A DNA stretch of 64,000 nucleotides from Peptoniphilus equinus (GCF_027921445.1 NZ_CP115667.1:1-64000); one strand, 5' to 3'; shown: positions 43,668 through 53,884, counted from the stretch's first letter. The notes: generated by a model not told the origin, from the letters alone. A program made the numbers and translations.

Positions 43668-44840
43668 TTACTGTTTAAATAGCCGCTTGAATTTGTTCGT
43701 GACGGCCCAGGTGAAGAAGGTCCATCCGGGACCCAAATCGTCCCACGCGAAGGTGGATGCCACTTTTTTTAAGCGGAAGGTTTTTAAGATATCCGGCAAG
43801 GTCATCTGACCGGTTTTGAGATAGTTTTTAATGGATGGAATGTCCTCGTAGAGGTATTTCCAATAGGTTTCGGTGTTGTGTTTGAGTTTGACGCCGGATA
43901 CGGGTTTGCCGATGGCGTGGTTGTAATACATCATCGGCGTGTTCATGCCCAGGTGACAGTGCATTTCGACGAAGTTGACGAAGCGCACGTTCACTTCCAC
44001 GAGATAAATGGTGTTGTTTCGTTGATCCCGTTTCAATTCGACTTCGGCAAAGCCTTGGTAGTCCACTGTTTTGAAAAGGGGCATGCACAGGTCATAGAGT
44101 TCAGGTATGTATTCCTGTTTGGCGTAAGTGCTGGCACCGAAATTGTTGGGCCACTGACGAATTTTCGAGGTGGTCAGATAGCTTTTTGCCTCGCCGTCCT
44201 GCATATAGACGTCGAAGGAATAGCAGTTGGATTCCGGACCCATGACAATGCGCTGAACAAAGACATCGAAGCCTTCTTGTCGGCACAGTGCCATTTTTGT
44301 GGTAAGCTCGCTGCGGGAGTGAACCATAAACATTTTTTCCCGAAAGCGATTGACAAAGGGCATGGAATCACGAGGTTTGATGACGCATGGAAAACCGAGA
44401 TTTTCCGAGACGACCTCTTCCAAGTTGTCCGTGTCCATGGGGATGATCTCCGGTGTAGGAATGCCTAGGGGCTCAGTGTATTTTAAGAGGGTTTCTTTGT
44501 CGGAGAGTTCGGCATAGAGTCCTTTTTTGTCGTTGGGCCACAGGTAATAGGCTTTCAGAACATCGAAGTTTTTTTCCATGAAGCTGACGTAGAGGTCGGC
44601 CGTGGGAATGAGGACGGGTTTTTCTTTTTGTTTTTTGGCGTAGTCGATGAGAAAGTCGACCAGTTGCGCTTCTTCTTTTTCATAGTGGGGAGCGATGAGG
44701 CGCTCGCTGACATATTTGGATACGCCGTAGTGGGATGGTGCATAGTCCACACTGACGACGTGGACACCGTTGCGTCCCAAGTTGCGCACCGTTGAAAGAC
44801 CGATATAATAGTTGGTGCCGAGCACCACAGCTTTATTCAT
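43668..44840 (-). CDS. ATP-grasp ligase (carboxylate-amine ligase, D-aspartate-ligase-like)
   Basis: The 390-residue ATP-grasp protein begins AVVLGTNYYIGLSTVRNLGRNG. It shows FPCVIKPRDS (ATP Lys), a long flexible loop, and the Mg-binding ELKRDQRNNTIYLVEVNVRFV. Its layout resembles ATP-grasp enzymes that add an amino acid to a peptide, such as D-aspartate ligases of peptidoglycan cross-bridges. That is only one possibility. An extended -10 TGGTATAAT lies upstream on the minus strand at 44872-44864. It stands alone. Confidence 0.72.
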   Translation of the reverse strand: MNKAVVLGTNYYIGLSTVRNLGRNGVHVVSVDYAPSHYGVSKYVSERLIAPHYEKEEAQLVDFLIDYAKKQKEKPVLIPTADLYVSFMEKNFDVLKAYYLWPNDKKGLYAELSDKETLLKYTEPLGIPTPEIIPMDTDNLEEVVSENLGFPCVIKPRDSMPFVNRFREKMFMVHSRSELTTKMALCRQEGFDVFVQRIVMGPESNCYSFDVYMQDGEAKSYLTTSKIRQWPNNFGASTYAKQEYIPELYDLCMPLFKTVDYQGFAEVELKRDQRNNTIYLVEVNVRFVNFVEMHCHLGMNTPMMYYNHAIGKPVSGVKLKHNTETYWKYLYEDIPSIKNYLKTGQMTLPDILKTFRLKKVASTFAWDDLGPGWTFFTWAVTNKFKRLFKQ

Positions 44841-44965
44841 AATCTCATCTCCTCATTGGAATTATTATACCAAATGCTTAAGGTTTTTAAAATTGGATAT
44901 AAATAAAGTAACGTGTACAACACAACTATCATTTTGACGTATAACTATAGAAAAGAGGAATAACA

Positions 44966-45463
44966 ATGGTAAAATTTAACGGTAATCCAGTAACTTTAGT
45001 AAAAGAACCGGTTAAAGTGGGAGATATGGCACCAAGCTTTAAGGCAACCAATCCTGATCTGAGCGAATTTCATTCTGAGGATGTCAAGGGTAAAGTGGTT
45101 GTTTATTCCATTGCACCGTCTATTGATACCGGCGTATGCCAATTGCAAGCGAAAGAATTTAACCAAAGAGCAACCGAACTCAGTGATGATGTCGTTGTTT
45201 ATACCGTCACGGTGGATCTGCCTTTTGCACAATCCCGTTTCTGCGCCGCTGAAGGTATTGAAAACGCCAAGATTATCTCCGATTATAAAGACCGGGAATT
45301 CGGTGAAAAGTTCGGCTTTCTCATCAAAGAACTGGGTCTTTTAGCTCGCGGGGTCGTGGTTGTGGACAAAGAAGGCAAAATCACTTATGTTGAAGTGGTG
45401 GATGAAGTGACCCATGCGGTAGACTTTGATGCGGCTGTTGAAGCTGTGAAGCAACTGTCTTAA
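44966..45463 (+). CDS. tpx: Thiol peroxidase (Tpx, atypical 2-Cys peroxiredoxin)
   Basis: The 165-residue enzyme reduces hydroperoxides using thioredoxin. The peroxidatic Cys58 is in PSIDTGVCQLQ and the resolving Cys93 in QSRFCAAEG, the spacing of the Tpx subclass. Length is standard. AGAGGA precedes the ATG, and rlmH starts six bases after the stop. Confidence 0.96.
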   Translation: MVKFNGNPVTLVKEPVKVGDMAPSFKATNPDLSEFHSEDVKGKVVVYSIAPSIDTGVCQLQAKEFNQRATELSDDVVVYTVTVDLPFAQSRFCAAEGIENAKIISDYKDREFGEKFGFLIKELGLLARGVVVVDKEGKITYVEVVDEVTHAVDFDAAVEAVKQLS

Positions 45464-45469
45464 GCACCT

Positions 45470-45946
45470 ATGAAAATTACGATTTTAGCTGTGGGAAAGC
45501 TAAAGGATAAATTTATTAGTGAAGGTATTGAGGAGTTTGCCAAGCGGCTGACTCCTCATTGTACGTTGGAGATCAAAGAGGTCAAAGATGAGCCTGCACC
45601 GGAGCGTCTGTCCGATAAGGAAGCGCTCCGGGTAAAGACAAAGGAGGGTGAAAAACTCCTGATGCATATCAAAGAGGGGGATTATACCATTGCCCTTGAT
45701 CTTCGAGGTAAGAAGCTCACCAGCGAAGCTTTTGCCGAGCGGTTGGATTCCGTGATGATGAACCATTCTCATATCAATTTTGTCATCGGCGGCTCGTTGG
45801 GTCTGAGTGATGCGGTGTTATCCGCCTCGAACTTCCGGCTCTCTTTTTCCGATTTCACCTTTCCTCATGGACTGATGCGGCTCATTCTTGCAGAACAAAT
45901 TTATCGGGCCTTTCGCATTATAAACGGCTTTCCCTATCACAAATAA
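45470..45946 (+). CDS. rlmH: 23S rRNA pseudouridine-1915 N3-methyltransferase
   Basis: The 158-residue SPOUT methyltransferase has the cofactor knot in FVIGGSLGLSDAVL and the C-terminal FPHGLMRLILAEQIYRAF plus GFPYHK tail that recognises the ribosome. It starts MKITILAVGKLK. It is coupled to tpx and followed directly by a terminator. Confidence 0.97.
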   Translation: MKITILAVGKLKDKFISEGIEEFAKRLTPHCTLEIKEVKDEPAPERLSDKEALRVKTKEGEKLLMHIKEGDYTIALDLRGKKLTSEAFAERLDSVMMNHSHINFVIGGSLGLSDAVLSASNFRLSFSDFTFPHGLMRLILAEQIYRAFRIINGFPYHK

Positions 45947-45972
45947 ACGACGCGCTTTGCGCGTCGTTTTTT
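45946..45972 (+). terminator. Rho-independent terminator after rlmH
   Basis: AACGACGCGC pairs perfectly with GCGCGTCGTT over TTT, followed by T-rich sequence. Confidence 0.93.
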
Positions 45973-46058
45973 ATATATTTTATGAGATTTAACGGAAGAG
46001 CGTGCTAACTCAAGTGTAAGCCGAGGCTCTATTTTTAGCCATTTGTGACTTTCAGTCC

Positions 46059-46087
46059 TTGACATTGCAACCTATTTCATGTAGATT
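46059..46087 (+). promoter_or_regulatory. Promoter of guaB
   Basis: TTGACA at 46059-46064 and TAGATT at 46082-46087 with a 17-base spacer, ending 26 bases before the guaB ATG. No purine riboswitch is evident in this short leader. Confidence 0.65.
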
Positions 46088-46095
46088 GAAGTTGA

Positions 46096-47565
<1,470 letters not shown>

Positions 47566-47568
47566 GAA

Positions 47569-47660
47569 GCCTGCCTAGGGATCCAAGCTGAGCTAAGGAC
47601 CTAGCGGCGGGGATATCGTCAGATATTACACCTAAGGGACAAAAGCCCAGGAGGGGAGGT
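47569..47660 (+). promoter_or_regulatory. ykkC-class riboswitch, probably PRPP-sensing (subtype 2b)
   Basis: The conserved ykkC elements appear in order: CCTAGGGATCC, AGGACCTAGCGGC, ACACCTAAGGGACAAAAGCCC and AGGAGG. Guanidine, ppGpp and PRPP versions share this core. The purine biosynthesis genes downstream make the PRPP version most likely. The AAAAGCCC segment is also the left arm of the terminator, so ligand binding should prevent termination and turn the pur genes on. Confidence 0.85.
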
Positions 47661-47691
47661 TCATACCTTCTCTTTTGGGCTTTTTCTTTTT
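47641..47691 (+). terminator. Riboswitch-controlled terminator before purE
   Basis: AAAAGCCCAGGAGGGGAGG pairs along its full length with CCTTCTCTTTTGGGCTTTT (several G-U pairs), followed by TCTTTTT. It overlaps the 3' part of the riboswitch. Confidence 0.88.
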
Positions 47692-47717
47692 AGGACGTGT
47701 TGAGAAAAGAGGTCAAA

Positions 47718-48167
47718 ATGAAAGTTGCCATTATTATGGGAAGCAGTTCCGACGAAAAAATTGCAGACAAAGTTACAGGAAAGTTAGATGAGTTCGGTGT
47801 GGACTATGAGGTGCGGGTCATTTCAGCGCATCGTGCCCATCGTGTGCTCATGGAGTATGTAGAGAGCTGCGGGGCCGATATCTTTATCGCCATTGCAGGT
47901 AAAGCGGCTCATTTGGCCGGCGTGATTGCAGGGCTTACCATTCAGCCGGTCATAGGTATTCCGGCAAAGAGTTCCACCATGGACGGATTGGATTCTCTCC
48001 TCTCCACGGTGCAGATGCCTAAAGGCGTGCCGGTGGCCACTGTGGCCATTGATGGCGGTGAAAACGCCGGGATCTTGGCGGTGCAAATGCTCGCACTGAC
48101 CGATACGGAACTGAAAGACAAACTCGTTGCCTTTAAAATCCAACAAGAGAAAGATTCGGTGAAATAA
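47718..48167 (+). CDS. purE: N5-carboxyaminoimidazole ribonucleotide mutase
   Basis: The 149-residue enzyme converts N5-CAIR to CAIR. I use ATG 47718 (MKVAIIMGSSSDEK) with AGAGG upstream; the TTG 47697 start would overlap the terminator region. Class I features include GSSSD and SLLSTVQMPKGVPVATVAI. The active-site stretches read SAHRAHR and AGKAAHLAG, where class I enzymes usually have SAHRTP and AGxAAHLPG. No purK is in the window. Confidence 0.92.
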   Translation: MKVAIIMGSSSDEKIADKVTGKLDEFGVDYEVRVISAHRAHRVLMEYVESCGADIFIAIAGKAAHLAGVIAGLTIQPVIGIPAKSSTMDGLDSLLSTVQMPKGVPVATVAIDGGENAGILAVQMLALTDTELKDKLVAFKIQQEKDSVK

Positions 48168-49171
48168 TGAGATATTCAGATGCAGGTGTGGATGTAGAGC
48201 GTGGCTATGAAGAGGTTTCTCTCATTAAAACGCTGTGTGAAGCGACGTACTCGAAAGATGTGCTTTCCGGAGTGGGCGGTTTTGGCGCCATGTTCAATCT
48301 GGATACGGACAAGTATAAGCATCCGGTGTTAGTGAGCGGCTCCGACGGTGTCGGAACGAAGCTCATGTTGGCACAACAGGCGGATTGCCACAACACGGTA
48401 GGGATTGATCTGGTGGCGATGTGTGTCAATGATGTCATCTGCCAAGGTGCGGCGCCGCTCTTTTTCCTGGACTATATTGCCACAGGCCACTTGGATCCTC
48501 ACAAGATGAGCACCATTGTCGAGGGTATTGCTAAGGGATGTGAGCTCTCAGGCGCGGCCCTTATCGGCGGTGAGACGGCAGAGATGCCGGATATGTACGG
48601 TACGGAGGATTATGACTTGGCCGGGTTTGTCGTCGGCGTGGTAGAACGGGAGAAGATTATTGACGGACGGGATTTACAGGATGGGGATGTGATTCTTGCA
48701 TTGGAATCCAGCGGTCTGCATTCCAACGGCTTCTCTCTTGTGCGAAAAATTCTTGAGCATAACCACTTAACTGTCGGCGATATGTTCTTGCCGGGACAGA
48801 CGGTGAAAGAGGCGGTGTTGACGCCGACGCGAATTTATGTCAAAGACGTGCTGTCACTCTTGGACAGCGTGCAGGTCAAAGCTATTGCCAATATTACCGG
48901 CGGCGGGCTCTATGAAAATGTACCTCGGGCACTGAACGGACACGGTGCGTGCATTGATCTTACGGAGTATGTGCGGCCGCAGTTGTTCCGTCGCCTTCAG
49001 GAGCTCGGCGATGTCAGTGATAAGGATATGTTCAGCGCCTTTAATATGGGTATCGGGATGGTGCTTGTGGTAGCTAAAGAGGACGTGGATGCGGTCAAGG
49101 CTCATTTCACAGCGTATAAAGCCTTTGAGATCGGCACGATACAAGGTGATGCCCTTGACATCCGTTTATAA
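48167..49171 (+). CDS. purM: Phosphoribosylformylglycinamidine cyclo-ligase (AIR synthetase)
   Basis: The 334-residue enzyme closes FGAM to AIR with ATP. Signature regions: YSDAGVDVERGYE at the start, LVSGSDGVGTKLMLA (nucleotide site), GGETAEMPDMY and SSGLHSNGFSLVRKIL. The ATG shares its A with the purE stop (TAATG). Part of the riboswitch-controlled pur set. Confidence 0.96.
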   Translation: MRYSDAGVDVERGYEEVSLIKTLCEATYSKDVLSGVGGFGAMFNLDTDKYKHPVLVSGSDGVGTKLMLAQQADCHNTVGIDLVAMCVNDVICQGAAPLFFLDYIATGHLDPHKMSTIVEGIAKGCELSGAALIGGETAEMPDMYGTEDYDLAGFVVGVVEREKIIDGRDLQDGDVILALESSGLHSNGFSLVRKILEHNHLTVGDMFLPGQTVKEAVLTPTRIYVKDVLSLLDSVQVKAIANITGGGLYENVPRALNGHGACIDLTEYVRPQLFRRLQELGDVSDKDMFSAFNMGIGMVLVVAKEDVDAVKAHFTAYKAFEIGTIQGDALDIRL

Positions 49172-49712
49172 TTTAGCTGTCTTTGTCTCCGGACGAGGCT
49201 CCAATTTTCGTGCGGTCCTAAAGGGTATTGCAGACGGGCGCATTCCCGCGCGTGTGCCTTTGGTGATTGCGGATCACGTCTGTCCCGCCTTGGATGCGGC
49301 GCCGGAAGCGACGCTTGTGAGTAACGACCCGTCGGAGATTGCAGCGGCACTTCAGGCCCATGATATTGAGTATATTGCCCTATTGGGATATTTGAAAATT
49401 TTACCGAAGGAGATTGTGGGCCGGTATGCCAACCGGATTGTGAACATTCATCCGTCGCTGATTCCGGCTTTTTGCGGGAAGGGGATGTATGGCAGTCATG
49501 TCCATGAGGCGGTACTGGCACGAGGGTGTAAAGTCACCGGCGTGACCACACACTTTGTCGATGAGGGGGCGGACACCGGTCCGATCATTATGCAGCGTCC
49601 GGTTCCGGTAGAGGCAGGCGACACGGTAGAGACGCTGGCAAGCAGGGTGCTTGAGGTGGAACACGCCACCATAGTCGAGACCCTTGAGACCATTTTGGGA
49701 GGAGAACGTTGA
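49149..49712 (+). CDS. purN: Phosphoribosylglycinamide formyltransferase
   Basis: The 187-residue enzyme transfers the formyl group from 10-formyl-THF to GAR. It starts at ATG 49149 (MPLTSVYNLAVFVSGRGSNF); the frame extends further upstream within purM but without a start site in the right place. The catalytic NIHPSLIPAF and THFVDEGADTGPII motifs are intact. It overlaps purM by 23 bases and purD by four. Confidence 0.94.
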   Translation: MPLTSVYNLAVFVSGRGSNFRAVLKGIADGRIPARVPLVIADHVCPALDAAPEATLVSNDPSEIAAALQAHDIEYIALLGYLKILPKEIVGRYANRIVNIHPSLIPAFCGKGMYGSHVHEAVLARGCKVTGVTTHFVDEGADTGPIIMQRPVPVEAGDTVETLASRVLEVEHATIVETLETILGGER

Positions 49713-50932
49713 AAGTATTAGTCATTGGCGGCGGCGGCCGTGAATACAGTTTGATGAAAAAACTCCACGAGGAAGGACACGAAGTGTACGGTGCCAAGGG
49801 AAACGGCGGCACGGCAGCTTTTGCGACCAACGTGGCTATCGATCCGGACGATGTGAAGGGATTGTTGGACTTTGCTGAGACGGAAGGGATGGATCTGACA
49901 ATTGTGGGACCGGAGAACCCTCTTTGCAGCGGTATTGTCGATGCGTTTGAAGCCAAGGGTCTGCGCATCTTCGGCCCTCGAAAGAAGGAAGCTCAGTTTG
50001 AAGGGAGCAAGGACTTTACTAAGGCGTTTTTGGAAAAACACCGCATTCCGACGGCAGCTTATGCCACATATTTCGATTATGACAGTGCCGTGGCAGGCCT
50101 CGATGGGTTCTCGTACCCGCTGGTGGTAAAAGCCGACGGACTGTGTCTTGGCAAAGGGGTGACCATCGCGCATACGAAAGATGAAGCCACAGCGGCGCTT
50201 CGTGCTATTTTTGTAGACAACACCATGAATAGTGACCGCGTCGTTTTGGAAACATTTTTGGACGGGCGGGAAATTTCCGTGGTGTGCATGGCTTCCCACA
50301 ACCGTCTTTTTGCCTTTGAATCCACACGGGACTACAAAAAAATCGGCGACGGCGACACCGGTCCTAACACCGGCGGCGTGGGCAACATCATTCCTCTGGA
50401 CGATCTGAACGCCGAGCTGAAAGCTGATATTGACGCGATATTGCGACGCATTGAAGCCGGCCTTGACGCCGACGGCTTTGACTATACCGGCATTTTATTT
50501 GTCGGCTTTATGATTACCGATAAGCCATACGTGTTGGAGTTTAATGTCCGTTTCGGCGATCCGGAAACGGAAGTCATCATGGAAAAGCTCACTTCCAATA
50601 TCAGCGAGTTGATGGAAAAAGCCATCGAAGGGACGTTAACGGCGGCGGATTTTACCTATGACGACAAGTATTACACCGGCGTGATGCTTTGCTCCGGCGG
50701 CTATCCCGGAAGCTATGAGAAGGGCTTTGAAATCACGGGATTGGACGATGTGGACAACGTGATTCACTGCGGCACCAAAGCGGAAGGCGATCACATCCTC
50801 ACCAATGGCGGTCGTGTCCTCATGGTCATCGGTGAAGGTAAAACCAAAGATGAAGCGACCCAAGCGGCCTATAGGGACGTGGCCAAGATTCACTTTGAGC
50901 ATATGACCTACAGAAAGGATATTGGACAATGA
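49709..50932 (+). CDS. purD: Phosphoribosylamine-glycine ligase
   Basis: The 407-residue ATP-grasp enzyme makes GAR. It begins at TTG 49709 with GGGAGGAG upstream, overlapping the purN stop. Motifs: VIGGGGREYSLMKKL, YPLVVKADGLCLGKGV and the active-site VLEFNVRFGDPETE. Length is close to the family norm (about 420). The purH ATG overlaps its stop. Confidence 0.95.
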   Translation: MKVLVIGGGGREYSLMKKLHEEGHEVYGAKGNGGTAAFATNVAIDPDDVKGLLDFAETEGMDLTIVGPENPLCSGIVDAFEAKGLRIFGPRKKEAQFEGSKDFTKAFLEKHRIPTAAYATYFDYDSAVAGLDGFSYPLVVKADGLCLGKGVTIAHTKDEATAALRAIFVDNTMNSDRVVLETFLDGREISVVCMASHNRLFAFESTRDYKKIGDGDTGPNTGGVGNIIPLDDLNAELKADIDAILRRIEAGLDADGFDYTGILFVGFMITDKPYVLEFNVRFGDPETEVIMEKLTSNISELMEKAIEGTLTAADFTYDDKYYTGVMLCSGGYPGSYEKGFEITGLDDVDNVIHCGTKAEGDHILTNGGRVLMVIGEGKTKDEATQAAYRDVAKIHFEHMTYRKDIGQ

Positions 50933-52419
50933 GAGCATTACTTTCAGTTTATGACAAGACCGGTATTGTAGATTTTGCCAAGGCTTTGGAAGCACGAGGC
51001 TTTGAACTTATCTCTACAGGCGGAACGTACACCGCACTGCAAGAGGCGGGGTGCAACGTGACGACGGTGGAGTCGGTCACCGGACAAAGGGAAATCCTCG
51101 GCGGGCGGGTGAAGACGCTTCATCCTAAGATTCACGGCGGCATTTTACATCGAAGAGATAACCCGGAGGATCAACAAACCGTGAGTGACGAAGGGATTGC
51201 ATCCATCGACATGGTGGTGAACAATCTCTATCCTTTTGAACAGACGGTAGCGCGTACCACGGATCACAGTGAGATTATTGAGATGATCGACATTGGCGGA
51301 CCGTCCATGATTCGTGCTGCGGCGAAAAACTACAAAGATGTGTATATTGTCACCGACCCTGCAGACTACGATGCGGTGTTGGATCATTTGGACGATGAGG
51401 ATGAGACCTATCGTGCCTACTTGGCGCACAAAGCTTTTGCCACGACGGCCAGGTATGACAAGGCTATTGATGCCTACTTTGCCCGAATGACGGGCGGCGC
51501 ATCGGATATGGACAGTGCATGGGACTTCACCTTCAGTGATACACTGCGCTACGGTGAGAATCCGCATCAAAAGGCGGCGTTTTATCAAGGACGTGTCATC
51601 GCGCCGATGGCTATTCTCCATGGAAAACAGCTCTCGTATAACAACTACAATGATCTCTATGCCGCGGTGAAAGCTGTAAAAGCTTTTGAGGAGCCTACCG
51701 TTGTCGCAGTGAAGCATACCAATCCTTGCGGCATCGGCAGCGGCGACAATCTGACAGAAGCGTATATCAAAGCTTACGAATGTGACACCGAATCCATCTT
51801 TGGCGGCATCATCGCTTTAAACGGCGTTGTGGATTTACGCACCGCTGAGGAAATGAACAAGATTTTTCTGGAAGTTATTATGGCGGAAGGCTTTGATGAG
51901 GATGCTTTTGCATTGCTCTCTAAAAAGAAAAATCTTCGTCTGATTGCCATCAAAAATATCCGTGAGTTTCAGTTGCCGAAGCAGTTTAAACAAACCTTAA
52001 ACGGCGTGCTGGTTCAGGACTGCGACACCGAAGATTACGACGAACTTCACGTGGTAAGCAAAGCCCAACCGACGGAAGAAGAGTTGGAAAACTTGAAATT
52101 CGCCTTTAAGGCCGTGAAGTTTGCAGCCTCTAACGGCGTGGTTCTCGCCAAGGATAAGGCTACCTATGCCATCGGTCAAGGGCAGACGAAGAGAGCATGG
52201 GCGGTGGAAGAGGTCTTGGATCGCACTCGGGATTTGGAAGGTGTGGTGCTGGCTTCGGACGGCTTTTTCTTTGACGATACCATCGATCTGTTAAGCGCCT
52301 ACGGTGTTCATGCCGCCATCTCACCCGGCGGATCCATTCACGATGACAAAGTCATCGCAGCGGCGGATGAAGCAGGGATGGTTTTGGTCTTTACCCACAT
52401 GCGGCATTTCAGACATTGA
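50929..52419 (+). CDS. purH: Bifunctional AICAR transformylase / IMP cyclohydrolase
   Basis: The 496-residue enzyme catalyses the last two steps to IMP. N-terminal MGS-like cyclohydrolase (about 1-190) has ISTGGTYTAL and VKTLHPKIHGGIL. The transformylase half has the catalytic Lys-His in VKHTNPCGIGSG and the C-terminal ISPGGSIHDDKVI. It ends the purE-M-N-D-H run, followed by a terminator. purF, L, C and B are not in the window. Confidence 0.97.
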   Translation: MRALLSVYDKTGIVDFAKALEARGFELISTGGTYTALQEAGCNVTTVESVTGQREILGGRVKTLHPKIHGGILHRRDNPEDQQTVSDEGIASIDMVVNNLYPFEQTVARTTDHSEIIEMIDIGGPSMIRAAAKNYKDVYIVTDPADYDAVLDHLDDEDETYRAYLAHKAFATTARYDKAIDAYFARMTGGASDMDSAWDFTFSDTLRYGENPHQKAAFYQGRVIAPMAILHGKQLSYNNYNDLYAAVKAVKAFEEPTVVAVKHTNPCGIGSGDNLTEAYIKAYECDTESIFGGIIALNGVVDLRTAEEMNKIFLEVIMAEGFDEDAFALLSKKKNLRLIAIKNIREFQLPKQFKQTLNGVLVQDCDTEDYDELHVVSKAQPTEEELENLKFAFKAVKFAASNGVVLAKDKATYAIGQGQTKRAWAVEEVLDRTRDLEGVVLASDGFFFDDTIDLLSAYGVHAAISPGGSIHDDKVIAAADEAGMVLVFTHMRHFRH

Positions 52420-52433
52420 GATAGCTAAGAATA

Positions 52434-52460
52434 AAAGTAGGCTTTGCAGCCTACTTTTTT
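52434..52460 (+). terminator. Rho-independent terminator after purH
   Basis: AAAGTAGGCT pairs with AGCCTACTTT over TTGC, followed by T-run. Confidence 0.93.
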
Positions 52461-52542
52461 ATGTGCAGGTATAAAATATACGGTAGCGATGGGGTGAGCC
52501 CATCACGCGTAGCCGCGGTCGTGTTGGACGCTGAAGCATAAA

Positions 52543-52564
52543 AAGAGCCCTGATGCGGGCTCTT
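52543..52564 (-). terminator. Terminator-like hairpin, minus strand
   Basis: AAGAGCCC pairs with GGGCTCTT over a 6-base loop. On the minus strand it is followed by TTTTT-rich sequence. It may back up the tRNA-Val terminator. The 52461-52630 stretch otherwise has no supported gene. Confidence 0.55.
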
Positions 52565-52630
52565 GGTTTCGGTTCCATAGTGTAGGGCGTGCCAATACAC
52601 TAAAGCCGCCTGCACGAAAATAGAAATAAA

Positions 52631-52670
52631 AAGACGGCTAAAGGACAAGTGATACGCCTTTAGCCGTCTT
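52631..52670 (-). terminator. Rho-independent terminator of tRNA-Val
   Basis: AAGACGGCTAAAGG and CCTTTAGCCGTCTT form a perfect 14-bp stem; on the minus strand TTTTTATTT follows. It sits seven bases after the tRNA CCA. Confidence 0.9.
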
Positions 52671-52676
52671 GGAGTA

Positions 52677-52753
<77 letters not shown>

Positions 52754-52766
52754 CTGCTATTGTTAT

Positions 52767-52794
52767 AGAATATCAAATATTCAGAAAAATGCAA
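52767..52794 (-). promoter_or_regulatory. Candidate promoter of tRNA-Val
   Basis: On the minus strand TTGCAT (52794-52789) and TATTCT (52772-52767) with a 16-base spacer, ending 13 bases before the tRNA. Confidence 0.5.
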
Positions 52795-52802
52795 GTCTTT
52801 TT

Positions 52803-52843
52803 TTATCCACATAGGGGCACAACATCACAAATATTGTGGATAG
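52803..52843. promoter_or_regulatory. Inverted pair of DnaA-box-like sites upstream of the LysR gene
   Basis: TTATCCACA at 52803-52811 is a perfect DnaA box, and TGTGGATAG at 52835-52843 is an eight-of-nine match in opposite orientation. They lie between tRNA-Val and the LysR gene, about 52 kb from the origin. Confidence 0.5.
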
Positions 52844-52882
52844 TTTTCTCAATTTCCAGTAAACTAAGAACCGAGGTGAGCT

Positions 52883-53791
52883 ATGTATTTAAAAGAACAG
52901 ATCTATATTTGTCAGATTGCCGAGTGCGGCACCTTGTCTGAAGCGGCTCGCAGGCTTTATATCACGCAGCCGGCCCTGAGTAATTTTCTCTCAAAGTTGG
53001 AGCTCAATTTGGGCGGACCGTTGTTTTATCGACAAAACGGTCTCTTCATTCCCACATACTTAGGCGAGCGCTACATTAACACCGCGGCGCAGATGATTAA
53101 ACTTCAGGAAGCCTTTAATTTGGAGAAGAGTGCCATTGTGAAAAATGAATCCGGGCGCTTTCGCATCGGAGTGCAGACGCGCCGCAGTCCGGAGATTATT
53201 CCAAAGATTTTACACTATTTTCATGAGAATTATCCTAACTTCACCTTAGTTTTTGAAGAATCTAATACTAAGCAGCTCTTTACTCTGTTGGAATCCAATG
53301 CCGTCGATTTTATTATCACCTCCATTTCCAGACGCATGCCTACGTGGAACTATATACCGATCAAAAAGGAGGGACTGTTGGTGGCGCTCTCGAAAGAGCA
53401 CCGGCTCATTACTTCCGGCGTCATCGACCCTGAACAAAACGTGCTCAATCTCAAGATTCTTGCCAAGGAATTTTTTATTCTCCCCCATGGCGAGCAGAGT
53501 TTGCGTCAGGATTTGGACCGTATTTTTAGAGCACAGAACTTTGTGCCTCAAGACATTTTGGAAATTCGGTCGATTGCCACGGCCATGAGCCTGGTGAGTC
53601 GGAATATGGGGGTGGGTTTTACAAGAGAAAGTTATGTCGACATGAAAGCGTCGGATGATGTGGTGTACTTCTTTGTAGAGCATGCCAATTTGGAACACTT
53701 GGAGTTGGTGGCGGTCTCGTACAAGAGCTCTGCGGCCTCACCTTTCTTTCGGACTATTATGGAAAATGTGGCCTCGTCCCTTAAGGCATAA
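52883..53791 (+). CDS. LysR-family transcriptional regulator
   Basis: The 302-residue protein has an N-terminal LysR helix-turn-helix (GTLSEAARRLYITQPALSNFLSKLE, about residues 16-40) and a periplasmic-binding-like effector domain. GAGGTGAG precedes the ATG. It lies 93 bases upstream of, and on the same strand as, the YfcC-family transporter and M20 hydrolase, which it likely controls. The effector is unknown. Confidence 0.92.
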   Translation: MYLKEQIYICQIAECGTLSEAARRLYITQPALSNFLSKLELNLGGPLFYRQNGLFIPTYLGERYINTAAQMIKLQEAFNLEKSAIVKNESGRFRIGVQTRRSPEIIPKILHYFHENYPNFTLVFEESNTKQLFTLLESNAVDFIITSISRRMPTWNYIPIKKEGLLVALSKEHRLITSGVIDPEQNVLNLKILAKEFFILPHGEQSLRQDLDRIFRAQNFVPQDILEIRSIATAMSLVSRNMGVGFTRESYVDMKASDDVVYFFVEHANLEHLELVAVSYKSSAASPFFRTIMENVASSLKA

Positions 53792-53846
53792 CTTTTAGTG
53801 ATAGTTAGTATATACAATAGAAAGTGTGCTTCAGTATAGCCCCTTG

Positions 53847-53869
53847 ATAAAATATGATTAATATTTTAT
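53847..53869 (+). promoter_or_regulatory. Perfect inverted repeat before the YfcC gene (operator or hairpin)
   Basis: ATAAAATAT (53847-53855) and ATATTTTAT (53861-53869) form a perfect 9-bp inverted repeat around GATTA, ending just before AAGGAGG. It could be a regulator site or an mRNA hairpin near the ribosome site. Confidence 0.5.
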
Positions 53870-53884
53870 TTCAAGGAGGTCATT

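Noticed and set aside
45973-46058. Purine riboswitch upstream of guaB
   Set aside because: The promoter leaves a leader of under 30 bases before the ATG, too short for an aptamer, and no conserved purine-aptamer loops are visible.
52803-52843. Second replication origin
   Set aside because: Only two boxes, no dnaA-type gene context and no long AT-rich element; the origin is at the left end.
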